In this document: positions 47,655 through 56,760 of the stretch, piece by piece
How positions within the stretch are numbered: position 1 is the stretch's first letter
Layout of the letters: every line of letters starts with the position of its first letter
Notes under the pieces: model-generated
Database searches by the model: none
Seen by the model: only the letters and a program-made list of their open reading frames with translations
What the model was told of the DNA's origin: nothing
Program-made: the position numbers and the translations under genes
Source of the DNA: Betaproteobacteria bacterium SCN2
Lineage (GTDB): Bacteria > Pseudomonadota > Gammaproteobacteria > Burkholderiales > Thiobacillaceae
Length of the DNA: 64,000 bases
NCBI GenBank assembly: GCA_008923285.1
Contig: WBSG01000011.1
Coordinates: 32,350 to 96,349 of the forward strand
Direction of reading: 5' to 3'

Positions 47655-47692
47655 ACCTTTAATTCCTCCCTGAACCTCCACTGCCTCCCTGT
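47626..47692 (+). repeat. Intergenic hairpin repeat H3 (lipA-gcvT), overlapping the lipA 3' end
   Basis: The purine arm ACAAGGAGGCAGGGGAGG and following units (47626-47651, 9-nt period GGAGGCANG) are complementary to the pyrimidine arm 47665-47692. The loop begins TAAACCTTT. The lipA stop TAA (47652-47654) lies at the loop, so the 5' arm is translated as the lipA C-terminus. The hairpin ends 21 nt before gcvT, with TTTTAGGGTTT between. Confidence 0.8.
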
Positions 47693-47713
47693 TCATGCTT
47701 TTAGGGTTTAAAA

Positions 47714-48799
47714 ATGACTGATTTGAAACGTACCCCCCTCAACGCCACCCACCGCGAACTCGGCGCCAAGATGGTCGACTTCGGCGGCTGGGACATGCCG
47801 GTGAACTACGGCTCGCAGATCGAGGAGCATCACACCGTGCGCTCGGGCTGCGGCCTGTTCGACGTCTCGCACATGCTGCCGCTCGACCTCAAGGGCGAGA
47901 ACGTGCGCGCCTTTTTGCGCCGCCTCGTCGCCAACAACGTCGACAAGCTGCAGGTGTCGGGCAAGGCGCTGTATTCCTGCATGCTCAATGAAGACGGCGG
48001 CGTCATCGACGATCTCATCATCTATTACATGGATGAGACCTGGTTCCGCCTGGTGGTCAACGCCGGCACCGCCGAGAAGGATCTCGCCTGGATGCAGAAG
48101 TGCAACGCCGACTGGAACATGGGCCTCACTCTGACCCCGCGTCGCGATCTCGCCATGGTCGCGATCCAGGGTCCGGATGCGAAGCGCGTGCTCAACGAAG
48201 CCCTGCCCGGCGCCGACAGCCTCACCGAAACCCTCAAGCCCTTCAACGCCGCCGCCATGGGCGAGATGTTCATCGCCAGAACGGGTTACACGGGTGAAGA
48301 CGGCTTCGAAGTGATGGTGTTGGCCAAATCCGTGCCCTTTTTCTGGAAGGCGCTGATGGAGGCCGGCGGCAAGCCGATTGGACTGGGCGCCCGCGACACC
48401 CTGCGCCTGGAGGCCGGCATGAATCTCTACGGCCAGGACATGGATGAAACCACCAGCCCGCTGGAGTCCGGCCTCGCCTGGACCGTTGACCTGAAAACCG
48501 AGCGCGACTTCGTCGGCCGCAAGGCGCTGGAAGCGAGCGAGGTCACCCAGCAGCTCGCCGGCCTGGTGCTGCTGGACAAGGGCGTACTGCGCAGCCACCA
48601 GAAGGTATTCACGAAAAACGGCACGGGCGAAATCACCTCGGGCACTTTCTCGCCCACCCTGCAGCAGTCGATTGCGCTCGCCCGCATCCCGCTGGGCATC
48701 GCCCCGGGCGAGGAAGTGGACGTGGAAATCCGCGACAAGAAACTGAAGGCAAAAGTGGTTAAATACCCGTTCGTGCGCAACGGCAAGGTTTTGATTTGA
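47714..48799 (+). CDS. gcvT: Aminomethyltransferase, glycine cleavage T-protein
   Basis: This 361-residue THF-dependent enzyme releases ammonia from the aminomethyl-lipoyl arm of GcvH. Motifs are [43 protein letters not shown], the folate region [15 protein letters not shown], and [23 protein letters not shown]. It is the first gcv gene after lipA. Glycine cleavage feeds 5,10-methylene-THF and CO2. Confidence 0.97.
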   Translation: MTDLKRTPLNATHRELGAKMVDFGGWDMPVNYGSQIEEHHTVRSGCGLFDVSHMLPLDLKGENVRAFLRRLVANNVDKLQVSGKALYSCMLNEDGGVIDDLIIYYMDETWFRLVVNAGTAEKDLAWMQKCNADWNMGLTLTPRRDLAMVAIQGPDAKRVLNEALPGADSLTETLKPFNAAAMGEMFIARTGYTGEDGFEVMVLAKSVPFFWKALMEAGGKPIGLGARDTLRLEAGMNLYGQDMDETTSPLESGLAWTVDLKTERDFVGRKALEASEVTQQLAGLVLLDKGVLRSHQKVFTKNGTGEITSGTFSPTLQQSIALARIPLGIAPGEEVDVEIRDKKLKAKVVKYPFVRNGKVLI

Positions 48800-48867
48800 A
48801 CAAGGAGGACAAGAGGACAGGAGTAAACCCTCCTTTGCTTTTCCTCTTGTCCTCATGTCCTCTTTGT
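48800..48867 (+). repeat. Intergenic hairpin repeat H4 (gcvT-gcvH)
   Basis: The 5' arm 48800-48823 (ACAAGGAGGACAAGAGGACA and GGAG) pairs with the 3' arm 48842-48867 over about 24 positions with few mismatches. Units repeat every 8 nt (GAGGACAA, GAGGACAG; TCCTCTTG, TCCTCATG). The loop begins TAAACCC. The hairpin begins on the base after the gcvT stop and ends 21 nt before gcvH. A 35-nt block (48833-48867) is identical to H5. Confidence 0.85.
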
Positions 48868-48888
48868 GAAATTTGATTTGGAGCAAAA

Positions 48889-49278
48889 ATGAGCATCCCC
48901 GCTGACCTGAAATACACCAAGTCCCACGAGTGGGTCAAAGTCGAAGCCGACGGCACCGTGAGCGTGGGCATCACCCACCACGCCCAGGACCTGCTGGGCG
49001 ACATGGTATTCGTCGAGAATCCCGCCGTGGGCCGCAAGCTCAATGCCGGCGAAGAGTGCGCCGTGGTCGAGTCGGTCAAGGCCGCCTCCGACGTGTATGC
49101 ACCGCTCGCCGGCGAAGTCGTGGCCGCCAACGACGAAGTCGAGTCCAGCCCCGAGAAGATCAACCAGGATGCTTACGGCGCCTGGATGTTCAAGATCAGG
49201 CCGGCCAGCCCCGCCGACGTGAACGCGCTGCTCGACGCCGCCGCCTACGAGGCGCACGTCGCGTCCGAGGCGCATTGA
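48889..49278 (+). CDS. gcvH: Glycine cleavage H-protein
   Basis: This 129-residue lipoyl carrier has the lipoylated Lys64 in [20 protein letters not shown]. It begins with [37 protein letters not shown] and ends with the conserved WMFKI and [15 protein letters not shown]. It shuttles the aminomethyl group between GcvP, GcvT and Lpd. Hairpin repeats flank it on both sides. Confidence 0.98.
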   Translation: MSIPADLKYTKSHEWVKVEADGTVSVGITHHAQDLLGDMVFVENPAVGRKLNAGEECAVVESVKAASDVYAPLAGEVVAANDEVESSPEKINQDAYGAWMFKIRPASPADVNALLDAAAYEAHVASEAH

Positions 49279-49284
49279 TTTCCC

Positions 49285-49344
49285 ACAAAGAGGACAGGAG
49301 TAAAGTCATCTTTGCTTTTCCTCTTGTCCTCATGTCCTCTTTGT
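49285..49344 (+). repeat. Intergenic hairpin repeat H5 (gcvH-gcvPA)
   Basis: The 5' arm ACAAAGAGGACAGGAG (49285-49300) and the 3' arm TCCTCTTGTCCTCATGTCCT and CTTTGT (49319-49344) belong to the same element as H4. The 3' arm and part of the loop (49310-49344) are identical to H4 over 35 nt, while the 5' arm is one 8-nt unit shorter. The hairpin ends 19 nt before the gcvPA start. Confidence 0.85.
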
Positions 49345-49363
49345 TAAAGATGTTGAACTGACC

Positions 49364-50737
49364 ATGCCATTCATCCCCCACTCCGACGAGAACATCGCCG
49401 ACATGCTGGCCGCCATCGGCGCCAGGGACATCGACGCCCTGTTCGATGAGATTCCCGCTGCACTCAAGGCCGGCAAGCTCGCCAGGGTGCCCGAGGGCAT
49501 CTCGGAAATGGAAATCACCCGCCTGATGACCGAGCGTGCGGAAGCCGACGGCCGCTATCTCAACTTCCTCGGCGCCGGCGCCTACGAGCACCACATCCCC
49601 TCCGCGGTCTGGCAGATCACCACGCGCGGCGAGTTCTATTCCGCCTACACGCCCTACCAGGCCGAGGCGAGCCAGGGCACGCTGCAACTGATCTACGAAT
49701 ACCAGACCATGATGACCCGGCTCACCGGCCTGGACGTGTCCAACGCTTCGCTCTACGACGGCGGTTCCGGCCTCGCCGAAGCCGTGCTGATGGCGGTGCG
49801 CTCGAACAAGTCCGGCCACCGCCGCGTGCTCATGCCGAAGACGGTGCACCCGCTCTACCGCGCGGCCTGCCGCGACATCGTCAAGAACCAGAAGATCGAA
49901 CTGGTGGAAGTGGATTACCACCCGGCCACCGGCTGCACCGTGCTGCCCAAGGACGCCGAGGGCTGCGCCGCGCTGGTCATCCCCCAGCCCAACTTCTTCG
50001 GCATGCTGGAAGACGTCGACGCCATGACCGACTGGGCGCACGCCAACAAGCTGCTGGCCATCGCCCTGGTCAACCCGACCACGCTGGCAGTGCTGAAAGC
50101 CCCCGGCAAATGGGGCCAGACCGGCGCCGACATCGCGGTCGGCGACGGCCAGCCGCTGGGCGCGCCGCTCGCCAGCGGCGGCCCCTATTACGGCTTCATG
50201 TGCTGCAAGCAGGAATTCGTGCGCCAGATGCCGGGCCGCATCGTCGGCCGCACCGTCGACCTCGACGGCAAGCCCGGCTTCGCCCTGACATTGCAAGCCA
50301 GGGAGCAGCACATCCGCCGCTCCAAGGCCACTTCCAACATCTGCACCAACCAGGGCCTGGTGGTGACGGCTTCGACCATCTACATGAGCCTGCTCGGGCC
50401 GGAAGGACTTTCCCGCGTCGCCCGCGCGAGCCACGCCAACACCGTTTCCCTGGTCGGCAAGCTGGTTGCGGCAGGGGCGGAAAAGGTTTTCAGCGGCGCA
50501 TATTTCCACGAGGCGGCAATTCGCACCAATGTGGAAAACACCAAGCTGCTGCACTCTCTCGTCGGCCAGGGCATCGTCGGCGGCTATGACCTGTCGAAGG
50601 ATTACCCCGAACTCGGCAACGCCATCCTGGTGTGCGCCACCGAAACCAAGACCGCAGCAGACCTCGACCGCTACGCCCAGCAGCTTGGGCGCATCGTGTC
50701 CAAACTTTCAGAGCCGCCGCCCTGCGCGCGGAAGTGA
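49364..50737 (+). CDS. gcvPA: Glycine dehydrogenase (decarboxylating) subunit 1
   Basis: This 457-residue N-terminal half of split P-protein has [61 protein letters not shown] and the C-terminal part [20 protein letters not shown]. The PLP lysine is in the other subunit, so GcvPA works only with GcvPB. The two-gene P-protein is typical of many bacteria but differs from E. coli. tpx separates the two subunit genes. Confidence 0.97.
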   Translation: MPFIPHSDENIADMLAAIGARDIDALFDEIPAALKAGKLARVPEGISEMEITRLMTERAEADGRYLNFLGAGAYEHHIPSAVWQITTRGEFYSAYTPYQAEASQGTLQLIYEYQTMMTRLTGLDVSNASLYDGGSGLAEAVLMAVRSNKSGHRRVLMPKTVHPLYRAACRDIVKNQKIELVEVDYHPATGCTVLPKDAEGCAALVIPQPNFFGMLEDVDAMTDWAHANKLLAIALVNPTTLAVLKAPGKWGQTGADIAVGDGQPLGAPLASGGPYYGFMCCKQEFVRQMPGRIVGRTVDLDGKPGFALTLQAREQHIRRSKATSNICTNQGLVVTASTIYMSLLGPEGLSRVARASHANTVSLVGKLVAAGAEKVFSGAYFHEAAIRTNVENTKLLHSLVGQGIVGGYDLSKDYPELGNAILVCATETKTAADLDRYAQQLGRIVSKLSEPPPCARK

Positions 50738-50772
50738 TGCAACACGAACCAACAAGGCAAAAGGAGATCGAC

Positions 50773-51267
50773 ATGGCAACCGTAACCCTCGCAGGCAACC
50801 CGATCGAAGTGGTTGGCAACTTTCCCAAGGTGGGCGACACCGCGCCCGATTTCAAGCTGGTGAACAAGGACCTGGCCGACGTCTCGCTGGCCGACTTCGC
50901 CGGCAAGAAGAAAATCCTCAACATCGTGCCCTCGCTCGACACCCCGGTGTGCGCGAAATCGACCAAGGTGTTCAACGATGCCGCCGTCGGCAACACGGTG
51001 GTGCTGATCATCTCCGCCGACCTGCCCTTCGCGATGAACCGCTTCTGTGGCGCCGAAAACACCAGCAACGTGGTGACCCTGTCCACCATGCGCGGCTGGG
51101 ACTTCAAGAAGAACTACGGCGTCGACATCCACAGCGGCCCGCTCGCCGGCATCACCGCGCGCGCCGTGGTCGTGCTGGACGAGAACAACAAGGTGCTGCA
51201 CAGCGAACTGGTTCCCGAGATCAAGCAGGAACCGAATTACGACGCTGCGCTGGCTGCACTGAAGTAA
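50773..51267 (+). CDS. tpx: Thiol peroxidase (2-Cys, Tpx family)
   Basis: This 164-residue peroxiredoxin has the peroxidatic Cys60 in [11 protein letters not shown] and the resolving Cys92 in [12 protein letters not shown]. It reduces lipid and hydrogen peroxides with thioredoxin. The ATG at 50773 follows a strong AAGGAG. Its place between gcvPA and gcvPB, in the same direction, is unusual and puts it under the glycine-riboswitch transcript unless it has its own promoter. Confidence 0.96.
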   Translation: MATVTLAGNPIEVVGNFPKVGDTAPDFKLVNKDLADVSLADFAGKKKILNIVPSLDTPVCAKSTKVFNDAAVGNTVVLIISADLPFAMNRFCGAENTSNVVTLSTMRGWDFKKNYGVDIHSGPLAGITARAVVVLDENNKVLHSELVPEIKQEPNYDAALAALK

Positions 51268-51275
51268 GTTTTTTA

Positions 51276-51343
51276 CACAGAGGCAGCAGAGGGATCAGAG
51301 AAAACCCCTTTCCTTCTCCTCTGTTACCTCTGGTTCCTCTGTG
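51276..51343 (+). repeat. Intergenic hairpin repeat H6 (tpx-gcvPB)
   Basis: CACAGAGG (51276-51283), CAGAGG (51287-51292) and CAGAG (51296-51300) recur at 9 nt. They are complementary to CCTCTG (51318-51323), CCTCTG (51327-51332) and CCTCTGTG (51336-51343), with unpaired 3-nt spacers. The loop begins AAAACCCC. It ends 22 nt before gcvPB. Sequence and polarity match H1, 40 kb away. Confidence 0.85.
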
Positions 51344-51365
51344 TCAACGATTTGGTTTTGAGGCC

Positions 51366-52814
51366 ATGCTGATATTCGATCACTCCCACCCCGGTCGCGC
51401 GGCCCACGCGCAGCTTCCGCCCCACGACGGCGCGCTCGACGACCTGCCCGCCGAACTGCTGCGCGACGCGCCGCCCGCACTGCCGGAATGCTCCGAGCTG
51501 GACGTGGTGCGCCACTACACGCGCCTCTCGCAAAAGAACTTCTCCATCGACACCCAGTTCTATCCGCTGGGTTCGTGCACCATGAAGTACAACCCGCGCG
51601 CCTGCAATTCGCTGGCCATGCTGCCGCAGTTCCTGGCGCGCCACCCGCATGCGCCGGCAGAGACCGGCCAGGGTTTCCTCGCCTGCATGTATGAACTGCA
51701 GGAGATGCTGAAGGATGTCACCGGCATGGCCGGCGTGTCACTCGCCCCGATGGCCGGCGCGCAGGGCGAATTCGCCGGCATCGCCATGATCCGCGCCTAC
51801 CACGACGCGCGCGGCGACACCGCACGCAGCGAAATCCTGGTGCCTAACGCAGCCCACGGCACCAACCCGGCCACCGCGGTGATGTGCGGCTACACCGTGA
51901 AGGAAATCCCCACCGACCGCGAAGGCAACGTCGACCTGGAAGCATTGAAAGCCGCAGTCGGTCCGCAGACCGCCGGACTCATGCTGACCAACCCGTCCAC
52001 CCTGGGCGTGTTCGAGAAGACCATCCAGACCATCCAGAAGCTGGTGCACGACGCCGGCGGCCTGCTCTACTACGACGGCGCCAACCTCAACGCCATCCTC
52101 GGCTATGTGCGCCCCGGCGACATGGGGTTTGACGTCATCCACATGAACCTGCACAAGACCTTCTCCACCCCGCACGGCGGCGGCGGCCCCGGCGCCGGCC
52201 CGGTGGGAGTGGCCGAGCGCCTGCTGCCCTTCATGCCGGTGCCGGTGGTGATCAACGACAACGGCGTCTACCGCAACGCCACCGAGGCCGACCTGCCGCA
52301 GTCCATCGGCCGCATGAGCGCCAACGGCGGCAACGCCGGCGTGCTGCTGCGCGCCTACATCTACGCGCGCATGCTGGGCGCTGAAGGCATGCACCGCGTG
52401 GCCGAGTTCGCCACCCTCAACGCCAACTACCTGATGGTCAGGCTGCGCGACGCCGGCTTCGAACTGGCCTATCCGACCCGGCGCGCGAGCCACGAGTTCA
52501 TCGTCACGCTGAAGAAGCTCAAGGACGAGACCGGCGTTTCCGCGATGGACTTCGCCAAGCGCCTGCTCGACTACGGCTTCCACGCGCCCACCACCTACTT
52601 CCCGCTGCTGGTGCCCGAGTGCCTCCTGATCGAGCCCTCGGAAACCGAAAGCAAGGAGACGCTGGACGCCTTCATCGATGCCTGCATCAAGATCAAGGAG
52701 GAGTCCTACGCCAATGCCGACCTGGTCAAGGGCGCGCCCTACACCCAGCCGGTAAGGCGCCTGGACGACGTCAAGGCGGCGCGCGAACTCGACCTGGCCT
52801 ACAAGGCGGCCTGA
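51366..52814 (+). CDS. gcvPB: Glycine dehydrogenase (decarboxylating) subunit 2
   Basis: This 482-residue C-terminal half of P-protein has the PLP lysine in [18 protein letters not shown] (Lys264), [24 protein letters not shown], and [17 protein letters not shown]. It decarboxylates glycine together with GcvPA. The ATG at 51366 is chosen at the start of homology; the frame remains open through the upstream hairpin. It ends the glycine cleavage cluster. Confidence 0.97.
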   Translation: MLIFDHSHPGRAAHAQLPPHDGALDDLPAELLRDAPPALPECSELDVVRHYTRLSQKNFSIDTQFYPLGSCTMKYNPRACNSLAMLPQFLARHPHAPAETGQGFLACMYELQEMLKDVTGMAGVSLAPMAGAQGEFAGIAMIRAYHDARGDTARSEILVPNAAHGTNPATAVMCGYTVKEIPTDREGNVDLEALKAAVGPQTAGLMLTNPSTLGVFEKTIQTIQKLVHDAGGLLYYDGANLNAILGYVRPGDMGFDVIHMNLHKTFSTPHGGGGPGAGPVGVAERLLPFMPVPVVINDNGVYRNATEADLPQSIGRMSANGGNAGVLLRAYIYARMLGAEGMHRVAEFATLNANYLMVRLRDAGFELAYPTRRASHEFIVTLKKLKDETGVSAMDFAKRLLDYGFHAPTTYFPLLVPECLLIEPSETESKETLDAFIDACIKIKEESYANADLVKGAPYTQPVRRLDDVKAARELDLAYKAA

Positions 52815-52861
52815 GCGCCTGCCCCGAAGGGCAATAGGGCGAGTGCCCGCCGCCACTTACA

Positions 52862-53245
52862 ATGCCTGACATGAATCAGGAGTCCCCTTTCAAGGGCAGG
52901 ACCGGCCTGGCCCGCGTCTGGAATGCGCTGTTCTATTCCATCGACGGGCTCAAGGCCGCCATCCGCCATGAAGACGCCTTTCGCCAGGAATTGCTGCTGA
53001 CCCTCGTCTGCATCCCGCTCGCACTTTGGCTGGAGCCGGATGCCATCGGCCGCGCCCTGATGATCGCGGTCCTGTTCCTGGTGCTGATCGTCGAACTGAT
53101 CAATTCGGCCATCGAGGCGGTGGTGGACCGCGTTTCGCTGGAAAACCACCATCTCGCCAAGCGCGCCAAGGACATCGGCAGCGCCGCCGTACTGCTGAGC
53201 CTGATCAATGTCGTGGTCGTCTGGGGAGTGGTATTGTCGGTTTAG
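52862..53245 (+). CDS. dgkA: Diacylglycerol kinase DgkA
   Basis: This 127-residue protein has three membrane helices (about 38-55, 62-80 and 102-124). The active-site stretch VLIVELINSAIEAVVDRVS and the N-terminal RVWNALFYSIDGLKAAIRHEDAFRQEL are diagnostic. It phosphorylates diacylglycerol made during periplasmic glucan or lipid A modification. The ATG at 52862 or the one at 52871 could be used. Confidence 0.96.
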   Translation: MPDMNQESPFKGRTGLARVWNALFYSIDGLKAAIRHEDAFRQELLLTLVCIPLALWLEPDAIGRALMIAVLFLVLIVELINSAIEAVVDRVSLENHHLAKRAKDIGSAAVLLSLINVVVVWGVVLSV

Positions 53246-53306
53246 GTTTGAGGGCCCGTCCGGGGATTTGGACAACCAGCGTGTTGCACGCTTAGAAACA
53301 ATAAAA

Positions 53307-54827
53307 ATGCATTTCGACATCCGCCGCTGGACGGCGGCCTTCGCCCTCTGCCTCAGCCCCTGCGGCCATGCCCTCGGTCTCGGCGAACTGACGGTGTCGA
53401 GCGGGCTCGGCCAGCCTTTGCGCGCCAGCATCGCCCTGCTCGGCGACGAAGCCCGACTCGCGCCGGACTGCTTCCGGCTGCAGCCCGCCGGCAACAGCCT
53501 GCCAATGCCGCCTGATGCCCAGCTCAGCCTGGAATCGAACGCACGCGGACAATCCCTGCTCAAGCTCAGGACGCAACTGGCGCTCCACGACCCGGTCGGC
53601 GGCTTCCTGCTGATCGCGCACTGCGGCGGCCAGTTGCAGAAGGAATACGTCTTCCTGCTCGACCCCGCGCCCGTGCCGGAAGCGCAAGCGCCGGCTGCAG
53701 CCGCCCAGCCGGTGGCCGACCTGCCGCCAGCCGCAGCAAGCCGCCCGCGCGCCGCAGGCGGGCCAAGCGCCAGCGCCGCGGCGAGCAAAACCTCCAGCCG
53801 CCGGCCGTCTGTCGCCAAGCCTCGCCGGCCGGCGAGCGCGGTGGTCCAGGAGCAACCCAGGCTGGTGCTTTCCGGCAGCACCCGCAGGCTGGCAGCGGCC
53901 AGCGACGGCTCGCTCTCGCTCAAGCTGGACCTCAGCCTGCCTGATCCCGCACGCGCCGCCATGCCGCTGTCGTCCATCGAGCTTTCGGACGAGAACACCG
54001 CGCTGAATCGCAAGCTCGACCATCTCGAACAGCAGCTGTCCAGCCTGCAAAAACGCAATGCCGAACTGCTCCAGCAGGCGCAGGCGGCCGGGCCGGCTGC
54101 TGCGACCGCCAGCCAGCCGCAGTCTGCCGGGCTGCCCTGGCCCTATTTCCTGCTCGGCCTGGCCTTGCTGAGCGCTGCCGTCGCCCTGATCCTGCGGCGC
54201 CGCGCCAGCCGCGCACCCGCACGCGCGCGCGGGAAAACCCGCTGGCTGCCTTCGCCGCCGCAGGCGCTGCCTTCCCTGTTCGCCCGGGAAAAGCCTGCGC
54301 CTGCGCAAGCCAAACCCGTCCCTGCCGCCGCGGCCGCCAGCCAGGACGACGATCTCCTGCTGCAGCCCGCCGAGGGCGCCGAAATCCGTGACAGCATGAA
54401 GGACGAGGTGGAGGTTTTCGTCGCGCACGGCAACGCTCCGCTCGCCATCCGCCTGCTGGAAAATCACATCCAGCAAACACCGGCCGAGTCACCGGTGCCC
54501 TGGCTGATGCTGCTCGACCTGCTGCAGCAGGAAAACCTCGTTAGCGAGTACGAGGAGGCGCGGCGGCGCTGCAAGCAATACTTCAACGTGGAAATCCCTT
54601 CGCTGGGAGAAATCGCCGCCGCTTCCGGCAAGCCGGGCATCGAAGCCTACCCCCACGTCATGGCCGAACTGGTGCATCGCTGGCCGACCGACAGGGCCAT
54701 CGCCTATCTCGACGAACTGCTGCGCGACACCCGCAACGGCACCCGTCTCGGCTTCAACCTCACCGCCTACAACGAAATCGTGCTGCTGCGCGCGATTCGC
54801 GAAAGGGAAACGGCCGGTCCCTGGTAA
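53307..54827 (+). CDS. FimV/HubP-like membrane protein
   Basis: This 506-residue protein has a signal sequence (about 1-23). The FimV N-terminal domain includes LGLGELTVSSGLGQPLRASIAL and LIAHCGGQLQKEYVFLLDP, followed by a Pro/Ala linker, a coiled coil (about 228-258), one membrane helix (about 273-293), and a C-terminal FimV/TPR domain (EVFVAHGNAPLAIRLLENHI to the end). FimV and HubP organise the cell pole and type IV pili. It is shorter than typical FimV and I do not see a LysM repeat. The ATG at 53307 follows an AT-rich stretch. Confidence 0.85.
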   Translation: MHFDIRRWTAAFALCLSPCGHALGLGELTVSSGLGQPLRASIALLGDEARLAPDCFRLQPAGNSLPMPPDAQLSLESNARGQSLLKLRTQLALHDPVGGFLLIAHCGGQLQKEYVFLLDPAPVPEAQAPAAAAQPVADLPPAAASRPRAAGGPSASAAASKTSSRRPSVAKPRRPASAVVQEQPRLVLSGSTRRLAAASDGSLSLKLDLSLPDPARAAMPLSSIELSDENTALNRKLDHLEQQLSSLQKRNAELLQQAQAAGPAAATASQPQSAGLPWPYFLLGLALLSAAVALILRRRASRAPARARGKTRWLPSPPQALPSLFAREKPAPAQAKPVPAAAAASQDDDLLLQPAEGAEIRDSMKDEVEVFVAHGNAPLAIRLLENHIQQTPAESPVPWLMLLDLLQQENLVSEYEEARRRCKQYFNVEIPSLGEIAAASGKPGIEAYPHVMAELVHRWPTDRAIAYLDELLRDTRNGTRLGFNLTAYNEIVLLRAIRERETAGPW

Positions 54828-54892
54828 TGCCTTGCGGCAATGCAAAGACGTTTCCACGATAATATCGCCAGTCCAATTCCCGGTTTTCCCTC

Positions 54893-55825
54893 ATGCGCAC
54901 CCTGATCTGCGGCTCGCTCGCCTTCGATTCCATCATGGTCTTCCACGACCATTTCAAGCACCACATCCTGCCGGACAAGATCCACATCCTCAACGTGTCC
55001 TTCCTGGTGCCGGACATGCGCCGCGAGTTCGGCGGCTGTGCCGGCAACATCGCCTACAACCTCAAGCTGCTGGACGGCGAACCGGTGATCATGGCCACGG
55101 TGGGCGAGGATTTCGCGCCCTATGCCGCGCGCCTCGAGCGCCTCGGCCTCAGCCAGGAATGCGTGCGCAAGGTCGAAGGAAGCTACACCGCCCAGGCCTT
55201 CATCACCACCGACCTCTCGGACAACCAGATCACCGCTTTCCACCCGGGCGCGATGAATCACTCGCACCTCAACGACGCTTCCGCCGCACGGGACATCGGG
55301 CTCGGCATCGTCTCGCCCGACGGCCGCGACGGGATGCTGGCGCACTGCGCGCAGTTCCACGCGGCCGGCATCCCCTTCGTGTTCGACCCCGGTCAGGGCA
55401 TGCCGCTGTTTTCCGGCGAGGAACTGCTGCAGATGGTGCGCAAGGCCGATTACATCACGCTCAACGATTACGAGGCTGAACTGCTGCAAACCCGCACCGG
55501 CCAGGACCTGGCCCAACTGGCGCGCGAGGTCGAGGCGCTCATCGTGACCAAGGGCGCCGAGGGCGCGGATTTCCATGTCGGCGGACAATGCATCCACATC
55601 CCCGCCGCGCCGGTGCGCGAGCTCGTCGATCCCACCGGCTGCGGCGACGCCTTCCGCGCCGGCCTGCTCCATGGCATCGCCCAGGGCATGGACTGGGAAA
55701 CTACCGGCCGTCTGGCGAGTCTCATGGGTGCTATAAAAATAGAAAGCCGCGGCGGGCAGAACCATGCCCCCAGCCGGCTGGAAATCGAAACCCGCTTCGC
55801 CGAATCCTTCGGCTACCGGATATAG
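54893..55825 (+). CDS. PfkB-family carbohydrate/nucleoside kinase
   Basis: This 310-residue ribokinase-fold kinase has the N-terminal motif EFGGCAGNIAYNLKLL and the catalytic DPTGCGDAFRAGLLHGI with the base aspartate. NDYEAELLQTRTG and ALIVTKGAEGADF are the conserved lid and ATP elements. It resembles bacterial adenosine-kinase-like PfkB members; the substrate is not assignable. The start at 54893 fits the family (MRTLICGSLAFDSIM). Confidence 0.9.
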   Translation: MRTLICGSLAFDSIMVFHDHFKHHILPDKIHILNVSFLVPDMRREFGGCAGNIAYNLKLLDGEPVIMATVGEDFAPYAARLERLGLSQECVRKVEGSYTAQAFITTDLSDNQITAFHPGAMNHSHLNDASAARDIGLGIVSPDGRDGMLAHCAQFHAAGIPFVFDPGQGMPLFSGEELLQMVRKADYITLNDYEAELLQTRTGQDLAQLAREVEALIVTKGAEGADFHVGGQCIHIPAAPVRELVDPTGCGDAFRAGLLHGIAQGMDWETTGRLASLMGAIKIESRGGQNHAPSRLEIETRFAESFGYRI

Positions 55826-55893
55826 CGACGAACCCTTTTCCATCCGGCCCGACGCACGGGCGCCAGGCCGGAACCGCACAACTGGAGCCCATC

Positions 55894-56346
55894 ATGAAAA
55901 AGCTTGCCGTACTGCTGTTCGCTTCCGCCACCGTCCTCATTGCCGGCTGCGCCGGCGGCCTGGGCAGCAAGGATTACTCGCGCGATCAGGCGCGCAGCGT
56001 GCAGGAAGTGCAGATGGGCGTGGTCGAATCGGTGCGTGCAGTCAGGATCGAAGGCACCAAGAGCGTGGTCGGTCCCGCAGCCGGCGCCGTGGTCGGCGGT
56101 GTCGCCGGCAGCACGGTGGGCGGCGGCCGCGGCAGCGTGGTCGGCGCCACCGTGGGCGCCGTGCTGGGCGGCGTGGGCGGAGCGGCGGCGGAAGAAGCCG
56201 TCACCCGCCAGAATGGCGTCGAGATCACCGTCAAGCTCGATTCCGGCCGCGTGCTCGCCATCACCCAGGCGGCCGACGAGGAATTCCGCGTCGGCGACCG
56301 CGTGCGCGTGCTGACCGGCGGCGGCGTCACCCGCGTGACACGCTAG
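55894..56346 (+). CDS. Outer-membrane lipoprotein with glycine-zipper (SlyB/Pcp-like)
   Basis: This 150-residue lipoprotein has lipobox VLIAGCAG (Cys19). A glycine-zipper segment (about 65-107) of GxxxG repeats such as AGAVVGGVAGSTVGGGRGS is followed by a C-terminal domain GVEITVKLDSGRVLAITQAADEEFRVGDRVRV. SlyB/Pcp proteins stabilise the outer membrane and respond to Mg2+ stress in enterics. The start MKKLAVLL follows GGAG. It converges on a decayed minus-strand gene. Confidence 0.88.
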   Translation: MKKLAVLLFASATVLIAGCAGGLGSKDYSRDQARSVQEVQMGVVESVRAVRIEGTKSVVGPAAGAVVGGVAGSTVGGGRGSVVGATVGAVLGGVGGAAAEEAVTRQNGVEITVKLDSGRVLAITQAADEEFRVGDRVRVLTGGGVTRVTR

Positions 56347-56630
56347 CTCTCGCCAGCCGGTCCAGACCGGCGCCGCCGCGATCTGCTTGCGGAAACGATT
56401 GAGGTCGCTGGCATGGCGAAAGTCGCGCACGAACATTTCCGTGGCCGCCAGCGCGGCCCATTCGGTGATGGCGTTGCACTTGCGGTGAGCGCCTGTTCGT
56501 CGCCGGGCAGGGCGCCGTCGAACGCGTTTCAGGGGACATCGCCCGCCATGTTCCGACGCGCCGATCCCAGGAATTTGAAGAGTTCCGGGTAAAGCACGGG
56601 GGCTCCAGTCGGTAAATTCTTTACGGTCAT
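56347..56630 (-). pseudogene. Decayed gene remnant, resembling a ferritin-like/acyl-ACP-desaturase-type protein
   Basis: On the minus strand from ATG 56630 the frame reads MTVKNLPTGAPVLYPELFKF then LGSARRNMAGDVP, and meets a TGA (56531-56529) where a tryptophan would fit. It continues NAFDGALPGDEQALT, then needs a frameshift near 56483 to read NAITEWAALAATEMFVRDF and ends near the lipoprotein gene. Codon composition looks coding throughout. The NAITEWAALxATEMF segment recalls di-iron ferritin-like helices, but I am not sure of the family. At least two disabling changes plus truncation support a pseudogene. The 130 bp to olsB contain nothing recognised. Confidence 0.6.
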
Positions 56631-56760
56631 TACACTAAGTTGATGTGACGGTTCAAACCCTCCGCAGAGACAGCCGCATTCACCAAGCTTTCATCTGCGC
56701 GACACATGCATGCAATGCGCCTTCCCTAAGCTGCCGCAAAACGCTCACAGAGGGAAGCTC

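Noticed and set aside
50466..52814. One 782-residue frame covering tpx and gcvPB
   Set aside because: Only the part from 51366 matches gcvPB; the upstream part is a shadow of gcvPA and tpx in another frame.
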